The notes under the pieces: generated by a model
The model's database searches: none
What the model saw: the letters and a program-made list of their open reading frames with translations, nothing else
Told to the model about the DNA's origin: nothing
Source: JAEULH01 sp963789785
GTDB taxonomy: Bacteria > Pseudomonadota > Alphaproteobacteria > Rhodospirillales > Defluviicoccaceae
Assembly (NCBI GenBank): GCA_963789785.1
Contig: CAWBNC010000013.1
Coordinates: 1 to 32,883 of the forward strand
Direction: 5' to 3'
Length of the DNA stretch: 32,883 nt
Shown here: positions 24,147 through 32,826 of the stretch, in pieces
Layout of the letters: every line of letters starts with the position of its first letter
Position numbering within the stretch: the first letter of the stretch is position 1
Program-made: the position numbers and the translations under genes

Positions 24147-24311
24147 CTAGGCATGGCCGATCCGGTTCGCAATCGTCCACGCCGCAGGCGCAGCGCCAAG
24201 GCGCGCCTTGCCCATGACCAAATCGTAGGCCATTCGCTCGGCGATCACTGCCGCCGGCTCGGTATCCCAGTGCTCCTGGCGACGACCTTCGGGCTTCATG
24301 CTCGTGGTCAC
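24147..24311 (-). CDS. Possible small protein of 54 residues
   Basis: The frame is open to 24377. GTG 24311 is favoured since CTGGAGGCG lies 6 bases before it, a strong ribosome site. The product is MTTSMKPEGRRQEHWDTEPA (first residue initiator) followed by AVIAERMAYDLVMGKARLGA and an Ala-rich end, TIANRIGHA. It is charged, predicted helical, with no signal peptide, membrane helix or cysteine. I do not recognise a family. A hairpin follows the stop. Its codon use is GC-rich at third positions as in neighbours. It could be a chance ORF. Confidence 0.4.
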   Translation of the reverse strand: MTTSMKPEGRRQEHWDTEPAAVIAERMAYDLVMGKARLGAAPAAWTIANRIGHA

Positions 24312-24803
24312 AGGACGCCTCCAGATGCTGCGGTAACTCCACATGACTGCATGGTCGAGCATTTGAAACGTCCTCATTTCGGCCGCGCGTTGCCCAGTAC
24401 GCCGAAATCAAACCCACGATACTGAAAGGCCAGTGTGCCCGCTGTGAAGCAGTTCACCATTTCAGAGAAAAAAGTATCGGGTCCACCGGAGCAGCGGGCG
24501 GGCGACGGTTGGGGTTCCGCCGCCCGCTTCGCGTTTGCATGCGGTCCTGACAGGAGAAAACGTCGACCGCTTTTCCACCATGGCATGGGGGGTGACATGG
24601 CGTAATGCAAAATACGCATCCTGCTTCGGAATGGATCACCGACACATCGAAATTTCCTGCACCGTTCGGTCTGTCACGGGCTGTTCAGCCAGGGGTGCCC
24701 TGTAGGCGGCGCGGCGATGGCGTTGTGACGGCCCGACCGCGCCAAGCGTCAGCGCCGCCAGTCGCGCCTCGACGACTTCCGCCCAGCGGATCTTCGCTCC
24801 GGC
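24312..24803. other. Non-coding region, imperfect hairpin only
   Basis: About 490 bases with no convincing gene on either strand. An imperfect GC hairpin is at 24494-24527 (GCGGGCGG... against CCGCCGCCCGC). An open minus-strand frame right after the lipoprotein stop has no start. Overlapping short ORFs are in unrelated frames and lack ribosome sites. Confidence 0.4.
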
Positions 24804-25091
24804 TTATTTCCGCAACGAGCGTTGGAACATGCGATCGGAGCGCTCTGCGGCCGCATTGGCCGCCTGCGCCGCACTGCGCGCCTCGGCGGCGGCGGCTTCG
24901 GCGGCGGCGGCGGCTTCCCGCGACTGCTTCGACGCCATCGCCAATTCCTGCTTTACCTGAGCCATTTCATTACGCATCGCAGCCACGTCCGACTGCAGGC
25001 TGTCGACGCTGCCCGACGACGCGCACGCGCCAAGCGAAAGAGCGCCAGCGACCATCATCAACGGCATAGCCTTACGAAAAGACAAGCTCAT
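24804..25091 (-). CDS. Lpp-like alanine-zipper outer-membrane lipoprotein
   Basis: Lipoprotein of 95 residues. The signal MSLSFRKAMPLMMVAGALSL ends in a lipobox LGAC (cleavage before Cys). The mature part is SSGSVDSLQSDVAAMRNEMA followed by a long Ala/Glu/Arg-rich helix in heptads (an alanine zipper), ending RSDRMFQRSLRK. The terminal Lys-like C-terminus resembles Braun lipoprotein, whose last Lys is joined to peptidoglycan by an L,D-transpeptidase; one is encoded at 29405-29956. ATG 25091 follows GGAGGGG. The upstream region carries a perfect hairpin and a promoter-like pair. Function as an envelope tether is inferred. Confidence 0.87.
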   Translation of the reverse strand: MSLSFRKAMPLMMVAGALSLGACASSGSVDSLQSDVAAMRNEMAQVKQELAMASKQSREAAAAAEAAAAEARSAAQAANAAAERSDRMFQRSLRK

Positions 25092-25133
25092 GTTTTCCCC
25101 TCCGCTCGAAAATGACTCACTGCAAAGAACCAA

Positions 25134-25155
25134 GGGCGCGATAAAAATCGCGCCC
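25134..25155 (-). promoter_or_regulatory. Perfect hairpin in lipoprotein gene 5' leader
   Basis: GGGCGCGAT-AAAA-ATCGCGCCC forms a 9-bp stem with a 4-base loop, 43 bases before the lipoprotein ATG. With the promoter at 25164-25191 the transcript would begin almost at the hairpin, a layout known to stabilise abundant outer-membrane protein mRNAs such as ompA. It could also be a terminator for an upstream transcript. Confidence 0.5.
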
Positions 25156-25163
25156 GTCCGACC

Positions 25164-25191
25164 TTTGTACCCAATGTTACGGGAAAATCAA
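25164..25191 (-). promoter_or_regulatory. Sigma70-like promoter for lipoprotein gene
   Basis: On the minus strand TTGATT (25186-25191) and TACAAA (25164-25169) are 16 bases apart, matching consensus at four positions each. Transcription would begin near 25157, just before the leader hairpin. Confidence 0.35.
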
Positions 25192-25459
25192 GAGCGCCTG
25201 CCCCCAGCCACCATCTTGTCCTCGCGAACGAGAATGAGCGTCATGATCCGACAAAAGCCGCGGTCGAGCCGCTTCCGCGGCACCCGAGGCCGGTCAACAT
25301 GCGTCTTGCTCCTCGGCTCAGTGTGCCAATAGCGACCGCCAACGTTAATCCGCCTGCCATCGCCCGGTGACCAGGTCCATCCCGACTCTGCCGGATACAT
25401 CGTTTGACACGCGATGTACGATTAGGATGCACCGACCAGTAGAAGGTTTGCTTGTGGTC
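25192..25459. other. Intergenic region before MscS gene
   Basis: No gene is evident. It separates divergent transcripts and should hold the promoter for the MscS gene, but no clear -35/-10 pair or known regulatory motif was recognised. Confidence 0.35.
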
Positions 25460-27846
25460 ATGAAACAGTTCCTGGCGCTTTGGAAGTCGATCGGCACGCT
25501 CGTCATGCTCGCTGCGTCTTGTCATCGCCACCGATGCGAGGGCGGCGCAGTCGCAAGCGGTGGCGCCCCTGCCACCTGGCCAGGAAGCTGCGATACCCGA
25601 GAGAGTGGAGCGCCACCGCAACTCACAGCGTCCGAAGCGCGCGATCTCGTGGCGCGGATGTCGGATCGGGAGGCGCGCGAACTGCTTCTCCGGCAGCTTG
25701 GAACGCTTGATGGCGCAGTCGAACCGCAAGAGGTCCCGCCGGCCAGCATGGTCTTCGACCTCCAGGCGGACATGTACGCCCTGCGAAACCGATTTCGAGA
25801 AATGATTGTCGGCGCTTCCCGATCTGCCGTCGATTGGGCCATTCATGGTGACGCGGATTACCAAGGGCTATGAGGTGGGTCACATCTGGGCAATCGGCTT
25901 ATACCTGCTTCTTATACTTGTCGGTGCTCTGGCCGGCGAAGCGGCCTTTCGGCGGATGTTCAGGCCACTCGTGCGCCAGCTTTCCGGGCTGAAGGCAACG
26001 ACCGAGTTCGGCAAGCTCGGCATGTTGCTGCTGCGCGCGCTTATCGGGCTTCTTGCTACCGCCGCGTTCGCGGCCGCCGCGATGATGCTATTCTTGTTCA
26101 TCTACAAGGGGCATGAAGTTGCACGCGTCGCCTTCTGGTCGATATTCGCGTTCCTCATCCTCGTCCGCGTCAGCGCGGTCGCATTGGAGGTTCTCCTTTC
26201 AGTGCGCCAGCCGGCGTTGCGCTTGCCCGACGTTGATGACGCGACCGCCCGTCATCTTTACGTCAGTTTCCTGTTGCTGATCGGCTTGAGCTTCGGTTCG
26301 GCGATCTTCGCCAATTTCCTCGAGCACATTGGCGTCGACCCGGGCCAGATGCTCGCAGCCAACGAGCTCTTACTGATTCTGAACATCTTCGTGCAGATCG
26401 CTGTGATCTGGGCACAGCGAGCGAATATAGCCCGGCTTCTGGGCGCCGGTTTGGCCGGGGCCGCAGGTCACGCGAGGGGCGTTGAAGGGCTCGTCTCGCG
26501 GTACTGGCACATGTTCGCCGTAACGTTTCTCTTCCTCATCGGTGTGTTTTCGACGGTGCACCGCCTCCTGACGGGAGAAGCGCAGGCCGCTCGCATATTT
26601 CCGACCCTCGCTGTCCTGATCGCGGTGCCCCTGATCGACGGTCTGCTGCGCATGACCGTCCGCCAGTTCTTTGGCGCGCAAGGCAAGGGCGAGGTCGTAC
26701 GCTCCGAGCCGGCAGCGGCCGACAATGCGCATCCCGACCCGCAACCCCGGTATGCTTCCGCGGAGGCGGGCATGGCGTCGGAATTGGGAGCGGACAGGGC
26801 GCCGGACATAAAAACGGACAAGGCGCCGGTCAGCCTCCACAACGAGACGATCGGCGCCACTGACTATGGCCGCGTCATCCTGCGCAACGGCCGGATCCTG
26901 CTTGCCTTGATCGAGCGTCATCGTCCTCGCGGGCATATGGGACATTCATCTGGAAGCCATGGCGACGCGTGGGATCGGCGCTCGCGTGGCCGGATCGCTG
27001 TTCGACATCGTTGTCACCCTGATCTTGGCATCCGCGGCGTGGGGCATCGTCAAGACCGCCATCAACCGGCAGCTCCCCTACGAAGGTCTCGATGCCCTGG
27101 CGCTGGCGGAGGGCGAGATCGGCGGAACCGGCCTGTCTCGTCTCGAGACGTTGTTGCCGCTGCTGCGCAAGTTTCTTTACATCGCCCTGATCGTCATTGT
27201 TGCGATGATCGTGATCTCGTCGCTGGGCATCAACATCGGTCCTCTCCTCGCCGGCGCCGGCGTCGTCGGCATTGCCGTCGGTTTTGGCGCTCAGACGCTG
27301 GTCCGCGACGTCATCTCCGGTATTTTCTTTCTCGTCGACGATGCCTTTCGCGTCGGCGAGTACATCGACGTCGGCGAGGGAAAGGGGACAGTCGAGCGGA
27401 TGTCGGTCCGCTCGCTGATGCTTCGCCACCACCTGGGCCAAATTAACACGATCCCCTTCGGCGCGATCCGGCGGGTCACGAATTTCAGCCGCGACTGGGC
27501 CATCATGAAGCTGGAGATGCGGGTGCCATTCGAAACCGACCTGGAGACACTGAGAAAGATCGTCAAACGCGTCGGGGTCGAGATGAGGGCCGATCCGACC
27601 TACGGCTCGAACTTCATCCAGCCGCTGAAATCCCAGGGCGTGCACCATATGGACGACTCTTCGCTGGTCATTCGGGTGAAGTTCATGGCCAAGCCGGGCG
27701 AGCAGTTCGTGCTGCGACGGGAAGTCTTCCGGCGACTGCAGGAGGCATTCCAGGCCAACGGCATCAAGTTCGCCCCGCGCCGCGTTATCGTCGAACTCGA
27801 CTGTCGCGACTGTCGCGACTGCTGGCGCCGCGGCTACCGCGGCTGA
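25460..27846 (+). pseudogene. Large MscS-type mechanosensitive channel, four frameshifts
   Basis: After correction it encodes about 794 residues. MKQFLALWKSIGTLVMLAA begins a signal peptide that continues in the next frame as LVIATDARAAQSQ. A short helical segment LTASEARDLVARMSDREARE follows, then about ten membrane helices. The pore helix is PLLAGAGVVGIAVGFGAQTL, followed by VRDVISGIFFLVDDAFRVGE, both diagnostic MscS sequence. The beta domain and alpha/beta C-terminus continue to 27846. Shifts relative to the gene lie near 25517 (extra base), 25611-25618 (missing), 25808 (extra) and 26916 (extra). As read, only fragments are translatable. The channel would open under membrane tension to release solutes. 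The C-terminus has an unusual direct repeat encoding CRDCRDC. Confidence 0.82.
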
Positions 27847-28007
27847 CGATGGGCCGGGGCCCGCGTCGGCCGCAACGTAGGCCAAGCATTGTGCTCTCGC
27901 GACGCTCTCGGGTGAAAGCGGCCTCGTCGCGCCCGCAGCAATGGGATTGGAAACCGAACGGAACCCCTCGTAATATGTTCATACCGGTTGGATCAAAGGG
28001 GATAACG

Positions 28008-28859
28008 ATGGGCAATAACCGAGTTTGGGTGCTTGCGGCACCGATTGTTCTCGCGGCCCATATCGCAGTTGCGCAGACGCCGCCACCTTCGGTCGGGCTC
28101 GAAGGAGGATACTCGCCGACGCCGGCCGGAGGACCGACAATCCTTCTCGGCGCACTCGTTGGCTTCGGCCCCCAGTACGAAGGCTCCGATGATTACGAGC
28201 CGGCCTTCGGGCCGATCGCGAGCGCGCGGTGGGCCAAGGGCTACGGCATTTCGCTCGGTCCATCAACGATGCGCACCTACCAGCTTCGCGCCGATGTGTT
28301 GCCAAGCCGCAATTGGCACTTCGGGCCTCTCCTCCAGCGGCGACAAGGGCGCAAGGGAGTTGACGACAACCAGGTCGACAATCTCGAAAATATCGACGCG
28401 GCCTGGGAGGCCGGCGCCCACTTCGGCTATCAGCTTGGCATCGACCCGAACAACCCTGCTTCGACGCTCGGCATCAACATCCAGGCCGCGGCGGATGTCT
28501 CGGACACAAGCAACGGTTGGCTCGCCCAGCCGGGGCTAGAGTATACGACAAAATGGACTCCATGGTTTTTCAATGCCCGCCTCTTTTCGACCTACGCCTC
28601 CAAGAACTACATGCAGGAATATTTCGGCATTGGCGCATCGAACGTGCGCGACAGCGGGCTTAATTTCTACAACGCCGATGCCGGTTTTAAGGACGTGGGC
28701 CTTCGCCTCGCTGCGGATTACCAATTCAGCGAAAGCTGGAGCGCGGGTGCTGGCCTCCAGTACATCCGCCTGATCGGCGATGCCGAAGACAGCCCGGTCA
28801 CGAAGCAGGGCTCTGAAGACCAGTGGTTCGGTGGCGTCTCGCTGAGTTACCGGTTCTAG
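28008..28859 (+). CDS. MipA/OmpV family outer-membrane protein
   Basis: Outer-membrane beta-barrel of 283 residues. ATG 28008 after AAAGGGG gives a signal peptide (MGNNRVWVLAAPIVLAAHIA to VAQT). The body has GGPTILLGALVGFGPQYEGSDD, the family N-terminal signature, then alternating strands, and ends SLSYRF with a terminal Phe as required for barrel assembly. MipA/OmpV proteins include the MltA-interacting protein that scaffolds murein synthesis and hydrolysis, and porin-like or resistance-linked members. The in-frame extension to 27849 is not supported. It stands alone on the plus strand. Confidence 0.88.
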   Translation: MGNNRVWVLAAPIVLAAHIAVAQTPPPSVGLEGGYSPTPAGGPTILLGALVGFGPQYEGSDDYEPAFGPIASARWAKGYGISLGPSTMRTYQLRADVLPSRNWHFGPLLQRRQGRKGVDDNQVDNLENIDAAWEAGAHFGYQLGIDPNNPASTLGINIQAAADVSDTSNGWLAQPGLEYTTKWTPWFFNARLFSTYASKNYMQEYFGIGASNVRDSGLNFYNADAGFKDVGLRLAADYQFSESWSAGAGLQYIRLIGDAEDSPVTKQGSEDQWFGGVSLSYRF

Positions 28860-28974
28860 CGCGATAGATTGATGGTGATCGCCAAGGCACCAATTGGATG
28901 ACGAGTGACTCCAAGGGCGCAATGCGACACGAAGTGTCCTTGGAAGCGATAGCTGAGGCGAAGGGGTGGGCTAA

Positions 28975-29358
28975 ATGATCAACCTGAAGGTAGACGAAGC
29001 GAATCGGATCTTGATCATTAAGATGGCAGGCATTGTTAGCGAGGATGACATCGACCGAGCCATCGATACCCTGCAACAGCACTATCCAGGGGTCGGGATC
29101 CACATTCGCGGAGAGGGAGGAAGCGTGTCGATTCTTGCTGACTGGCAAGAGCTTGAAGGTTGGGAGCGCGGCGCAAAGACACTTGGTACGGTTACGAACA
29201 AGACGATCGGAGATCTGGTAAGCAAGGTCGCAGTCATCACTGACGAGCGATTTGCTGAGGAGAAGCCGCGCCTGATGGACGTATCCGCCCATGCGACCGT
29301 TCGCTTCTTTTCGTCAGCGCAGCGGGACGATGCGATGGCGTGGCTGACCGGCAGTTGA
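28975..29358 (+). CDS. SpoIIAA-like (STAS-fold) protein
   Basis: Cytoplasmic protein of 127 residues of the SpoIIAA-like family (PF11964), a STAS-related fold. Sequence marks are MINLKVDEANRILIIKMAGI at the start, VSILADWQELEGWERGAKT in the middle, and VAVITDERFAEE then ATVRFFSSAQRDDAMAWLTG at the end; the final Ala-x-x-Trp-Leu is common in the family. ATG 28975 follows GAAGGGGTGGG. Members are often linked to stress or lipid contexts, but no reaction is known. It converges on the L,D-transpeptidase gene. Confidence 0.85.
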   Translation: MINLKVDEANRILIIKMAGIVSEDDIDRAIDTLQQHYPGVGIHIRGEGGSVSILADWQELEGWERGAKTLGTVTNKTIGDLVSKVAVITDERFAEEKPRLMDVSAHATVRFFSSAQRDDAMAWLTGS

Positions 29359-29404
29359 GGAAGACGCACTCGCGTGCGTGCGTCGGCGGCGCGCTGAAGT
29401 CAAG

Positions 29405-29956
29405 TCAGGGCAGGATCTCAATCGGTGTGCCGTTGTCGACCGCGGCCCAGATCTCGTCCATCGCCCAGTTATCGACAGCAATGCAGCCATCGGTCCAGCT
29501 GTTCGGCGCCTGGGCAATACGCTTCAGCGCGCTCGCGTTATCGGCTGAAGGCTGGCCGTGGAGCATGATGTCGCCGCCGGGAGGGCCGCCGTACTTTCGC
29601 GCCCGCTGCCGGTCGGCGGGGTTGGGGTAGGAGATCCGGATCGAACGGTAGAAGCGGCTGCGGTCGTTCTTGCCGTCGAGGCGGTAGACACCTTCGGGTG
29701 TCCGCCCATCACCCTGAAAGACCTTGTGCCCCAAGGGATTTTGACCGAGGGAGACGCGGTAAACGGCAATGACGGCACCCTCGCGGATAAGGTACAGGCG
29801 CCGCTCGCTCTTGACGACGAGGACGGAATCGGCCTTGCCGATGGTCGGCGGTGATGCCGCTGCCGGCGCGGCGGTCGTCAGGGCGGCGGCAAGCACGAGA
29901 AAAAGGGCAAACAGGATCGGCACGCAACATGTCCTTACGATCGATGGCGTGCACAA
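29405..29956 (-). CDS. L,D-transpeptidase (YkuD domain)
   Basis: Exported enzyme of about 183 residues that makes 3-3 peptidoglycan cross-links or attaches lipoproteins to peptidoglycan. Hydrophobic signal FALFLVLAAALTTAAPAAAS is followed by DSVLVVKSERRLYLIREG, then the catalytic YkuD core: GDGRTPEGVYRLDGKN, IMLHGQPSADNAS (His) and NSWTDGCIAV (Cys nucleophile). The frame starts at TTG 29956, which keeps an Arg before the helix. GTG 29923, preceded by AAGGA at about 8 bases, is a credible alternative. Its possible substrate in this window is the Lpp-like protein at 24804-25091. Confidence 0.9.
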   Translation of the reverse strand: MCTPSIVRTCCVPILFALFLVLAAALTTAAPAAASPPTIGKADSVLVVKSERRLYLIREGAVIAVYRVSLGQNPLGHKVFQGDGRTPEGVYRLDGKNDRSRFYRSIRISYPNPADRQRARKYGGPPGGDIMLHGQPSADNASALKRIAQAPNSWTDGCIAVDNWAMDEIWAAVDNGTPIEILP

Positions 29957-30031
29957 GTTATAGCCGCGGCGCGTTCAGAAAAAGCTGAAGTGCGATTTGC
30001 AGCGACGATCGCCCGGCCTTTGCGGGCCGCA

Positions 30032-30798
30032 TCATTGCGGGCGTGCGCAGAGGCTTCCGGCTTCCGTCGCCGCCTCGCGCCGGTCGGGCTGGACGTGGCT
30101 GCTGACGTCGATGGCATACACCTGACGTCCGGCGTCGTCGGCCCAGTCGAAGCAGACGGCCGTACCGGTGCGGTTCCAGCGCGGATGTAGATTGCAGGCG
30201 AGATTTTGCCCGCCGCTCCGGTGAATCTCCGCCAATGGCGGCCCACCGCGCAGCCGTTCCGGTTCCGGATAGTCACCGAGCTCGACGCGTCGTTGCCGAT
30301 GCATGTCGAACAGGAACAGCCGCTGATTGCGCTGCCGATCAGCATACGTGTCGCAGACCATCCAGGCCCTGTCCGCGGTAAATTGCTGATGGCCATCGAC
30401 AACAAGCAGCTCGGGCGCCAGCACCGTCGTTGCGCCGGTACAGACGTCGAGGATCAGGTGGCCGCCCTCTTTGGCGGATCCTCGCCGGCGCGGGATCGCC
30501 TTTTTCAGCTGCCTGGCCGCTGTCAGCCCGTGGCGGACCAGTGGGTGGCGCGCGGCGTTGGAGGCGCGAATGGCATCGCGCCGTCTCGTCAGCCTGGCGT
30601 AGATGAGCAGTCTGGTCGCGTCCAGCCAGGCGAAGTGCGAGACCCGGCCGCGCAGCAGGCAGAGGCCCGGTCCTTCCGCGCGATCGGCGACGAGGAAGTC
30701 GGAGTGCAGCGTCCCATCGTGACGATAGTGGCGCAGGTAGAAGCAGAATTGCGAACCGTCGGGATTGAACGACGGGTGGCTCAGCCACGAAGCCCTAT
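30032..30798 (-). pseudogene. Beta-propeller (PD40/TolB-like) protein, 3' part after IS
   Basis: C-terminal portion of a gene split by the IS at 30799-32244. It reads SWLSHPSFNPDGSQFCFYLR, VSHFAWLDATRLLIYARL, VVDGHQQFTADRAWMVCDTY, then ACNLHPRWNRTGTAVCFDWA and VYAIDVSSH to the stop. This is the repeat pattern of PD40/WD40-like propellers related to TolB and the oligogalacturonate lyase-like family. There is no start codon of its own. Excising the IS with one TAT joins it in frame to 32245-32826. The function of the intact protein is unknown. Confidence 0.8.
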
Positions 30799-30815
30799 CA
30801 GCCCGTTGATGATGT
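30799..30815. repeat. IS left terminal inverted repeat
   Basis: CAGCCCGTTGATGATGT marks the left end of the IS; it lies directly after the target TAT and 11 bases beyond the transposase stop region. Confidence 0.75.
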
Positions 30816-30826
30816 GTCGTTCGTGA

Positions 30827-32176
30827 TCATGCCGGATCGGTGCTGACGATCACGACGAGGATGCCGAGGCCGGCTTCGTCGATGGCGAGAATGACGAACA
30901 CCGCCGTTTCCGCCGTTTGAACGACGAGCAGCAACAGTTGTCCGCGGGCGGCGGCTTCCTTGGGCGTTCCGGCGCCGATCAGCAGGCGCATCAGGATCCC
31001 GAGGTTGTGGCCGGCGACGTGGATCAGGTAGCGCTTGTGGACGGTCTCCCGCCCGCGGAGCCACGTTCGGCGCATGCCGCCGCGTTCCAGATTGTGGGCG
31101 AACGAGCGCTCGACGAGTTCGGCCCGTTTTCGCATTCCCGCCTTGCCGACCGCCGAGCGCAGCCGGTTGCGGTTGGCGTAGACGGCGTCCCGGGCCTCGG
31201 TATCGCCGTGCCAGCGGGAGAAACTCTTGCGCCGCGGTTCGGCGATCCGCGTCTTCCAGACGCCGCCGTCGAGATCCTTCAGCACCGCGCGGGCGTGATA
31301 GCCTTTGTCGGCGATGAGCTCGGCGGCTTTGGCCGCCGTCGGCGCCTGGCCGACGTTCGCCAGGTTCGCCGCCGCGGCCTTCAGCGTCCCCGGCAGCGTC
31401 GTCGTGTCACCCTCGTCGGCCGGATGGACCTCCGCCGCCACGACGACGCCGGTGTCCAGATCGACGGCGTGTTCCGGCTTGTAGCCGAGATGGGTGGTGC
31501 CATCCTTCATCCTGGCGATCTTCGCTTCGGGATCGGTCGTGCTCACCCAGTCCGCATTGGACAGCGTCTTGCCCTTCCGTTTCCGGTCCAGGCGAACAAG
31601 GTCCTCGGCCGAGGGCGTCTGGATGCCGCTCTCCTTGGCCATGCGGTTCAGCATGTCCCGGTAGGTCTCGCCCGTCTCCCGGCGCACGATCGCGCGCAGC
31701 GCGGCGTTGGCCTCCATGGTCGAGGCGTCCACCCCGATCCGATCGCCCTTCACCAGACCGTGCTCCGCGATCAGCGATAGCACCCAGCCGAACACCGCCT
31801 CGTGGATCTCATGCGGCAGGCGGCTCCGCGTCTTCGACAGCCACGAATGATCCGGCACCCGGGCGGTCGTCTCAAGGCGCAGGAAGTCCCTCAGCGAAAG
31901 CGAGTCCGCGCAGCGCCACTCGATCCCGCGCTCGGAGTCGATGCCCTCGAAGTAGCCGACCATGTGCATCCGGAAGTACCGCCCCGGCGGGATCGACGGC
32001 GCCCCCATCTTCGCCGCGTAGTGCGGCTTGCACGCCGTCTCGGCGAAGGTGTCGAAGCCGGCATCGATCAAAACCGCCTGCAGCCGATCGTAAAACACAT
32101 GCCCCGGCGAGCGCGGCATCTCCCGCCACGTCACCACCAGATCACCCTGCCGGTCCCCTTGCCGTCCCAGCGCCAT
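30827..32176 (-). CDS. IS1182-like DDE transposase
   Basis: Transposase of 449 residues that cuts and joins the element's ends. The N-terminal DNA-binding region is followed by IPPGRYFRMHMVGYFEGIDS, RGIEWRCADSLSLRDFL, typical of the IS1182/IS5-like group. The DDE residues are suggested by IGVDASTMEAN (first Asp), a middle Asp in YKPEHAVDLDTGVVVAAEVH, and Glu in RAELVERSFAHNLERGGMRR. ATG 32176 is chosen because GGAGGG lies nine bases before it; the frame reaches TTG 32194. The last 35 residues are unusually hydrophobic (QLLLLVVQTAETAVFVILAI) and may be a non-essential tail produced by read-through into the IS end. Confidence 0.88.
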   Translation of the reverse strand: MALGRQGDRQGDLVVTWREMPRSPGHVFYDRLQAVLIDAGFDTFAETACKPHYAAKMGAPSIPPGRYFRMHMVGYFEGIDSERGIEWRCADSLSLRDFLRLETTARVPDHSWLSKTRSRLPHEIHEAVFGWVLSLIAEHGLVKGDRIGVDASTMEANAALRAIVRRETGETYRDMLNRMAKESGIQTPSAEDLVRLDRKRKGKTLSNADWVSTTDPEAKIARMKDGTTHLGYKPEHAVDLDTGVVVAAEVHPADEGDTTTLPGTLKAAAANLANVGQAPTAAKAAELIADKGYHARAVLKDLDGGVWKTRIAEPRRKSFSRWHGDTEARDAVYANRNRLRSAVGKAGMRKRAELVERSFAHNLERGGMRRTWLRGRETVHKRYLIHVAGHNLGILMRLLIGAGTPKEAAARGQLLLLVVQTAETAVFVILAIDEAGLGILVVIVSTDPA

Positions 32177-32226
32177 GTCGATCAATCCCTCCAACCGCTA
32201 TGGATGCAGGGAGTCAGAACCAGCCG

Positions 32227-32243
32227 ACTTCGTCAACAGGCTG
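32227..32243. repeat. IS right terminal inverted repeat
   Basis: ACTTCGTCAACAGGCTG is the reverse complement counterpart of 30799-30815. It lies before TTAT, of which the last three bases are the probable target duplication. Confidence 0.75.
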
Positions 32244-32244
32244 T

Positions 32245-32826
32245 TATGCTCCTGCAAACCACGCTCGGGGTAGGGTTCCGCTGCAATCTCACGCACGGAG
32301 AAGCGGGGCTTCGACGTTTGCCGGCAACGTCGACAAGGTAAAGGCCGTCATCCGCCGGCACCGGATCGTCCAGCGACGGCGCCGTTCCGCCGGTAAAGCC
32401 GTAGCTGGCATAGTAGCGGTCCGAGCGGGCGAAGCTCGGCGCCAGGCCCCAGCGACCGTGTACAGTAATGCTCCAGATGCCGCCTTCGATCTCGTCCTGC
32501 GGACCGGCCGAGACGCTGTGGAACACCGCGACATAGCGGCCATGACGGACGGTGTTGTAGAGGAAGTCATCATCGTAGACCCATTGCTGGCGGGCGCCGA
32601 CGTGGTAGGTCCATGCGCTGGTCTTCGCCACCGGCCGAAAATGCCGTTCCGGGTCATCCAAGTCGATCAGGCCGACCGAAGCCGGCGACCCTTTGGCCGC
32701 GTCTTCGTCGGCCTCCAGGCAGAGAAGATGGCGTTGCTTCATGTCCCACGGGACGATATTGTGAAAGCCGACAAAGAGTGCGAACGTGGCCCAGCCGTCA
32801 GGATCCGTGCCCTGTGCTTGCGTCAC
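32245..32826 (-). pseudogene. Beta-propeller protein, 5' part before IS, with one frameshift
   Basis: N-terminal portion of the gene interrupted by the IS. It opens from GTG 32826 (an in-frame stop TGA is directly upstream): TQAQGTDPDGWATFALFVGF then HNIVPWDMKQRHLLCLEADE, a segment typical of the family's first blade, ASVGLIDLDDPERHF, and further blades to DDGLYLVDVAGKRR. One base is missing near 32303; the other frame continues FSVREIAAEPYPERGLQEH up to the IS, and joins GCTTCGTGGCTG on the far side. No promoter is seen in the remaining 57 bases of the window. The true start may lie outside this frame. Confidence 0.75.

Larger units (their letters stand above)
30799..32244 (-). mobile_element. 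IS1182-like insertion sequence, 1446 bp
   Basis: The element carries one transposase gene on the minus strand. Ends are imperfect inverted repeats: CAGCCCGTTGATGATGT at 30799-30815 against the reverse complement of 32227-32243 (CAGCCTGTTGACGAAGT), 14 of 17 identical. The flanks show TAT at 30796-30798 and 32245-32247, a likely 3-base target duplication (or 4 bases with one mismatch). It interrupts a propeller gene whose frame is restored on removing it. The transposase is open to its stop, so the element looks recent. Confidence 0.88.

Noticed and set aside
27796..27835. Repeated CRDCRDC end of the MscS protein as a metal-binding tail
   Set aside because: It comes from a 9-base direct repeat at the very end of a gene with other frame shifts, so a mis-framed tail is the likelier cause.
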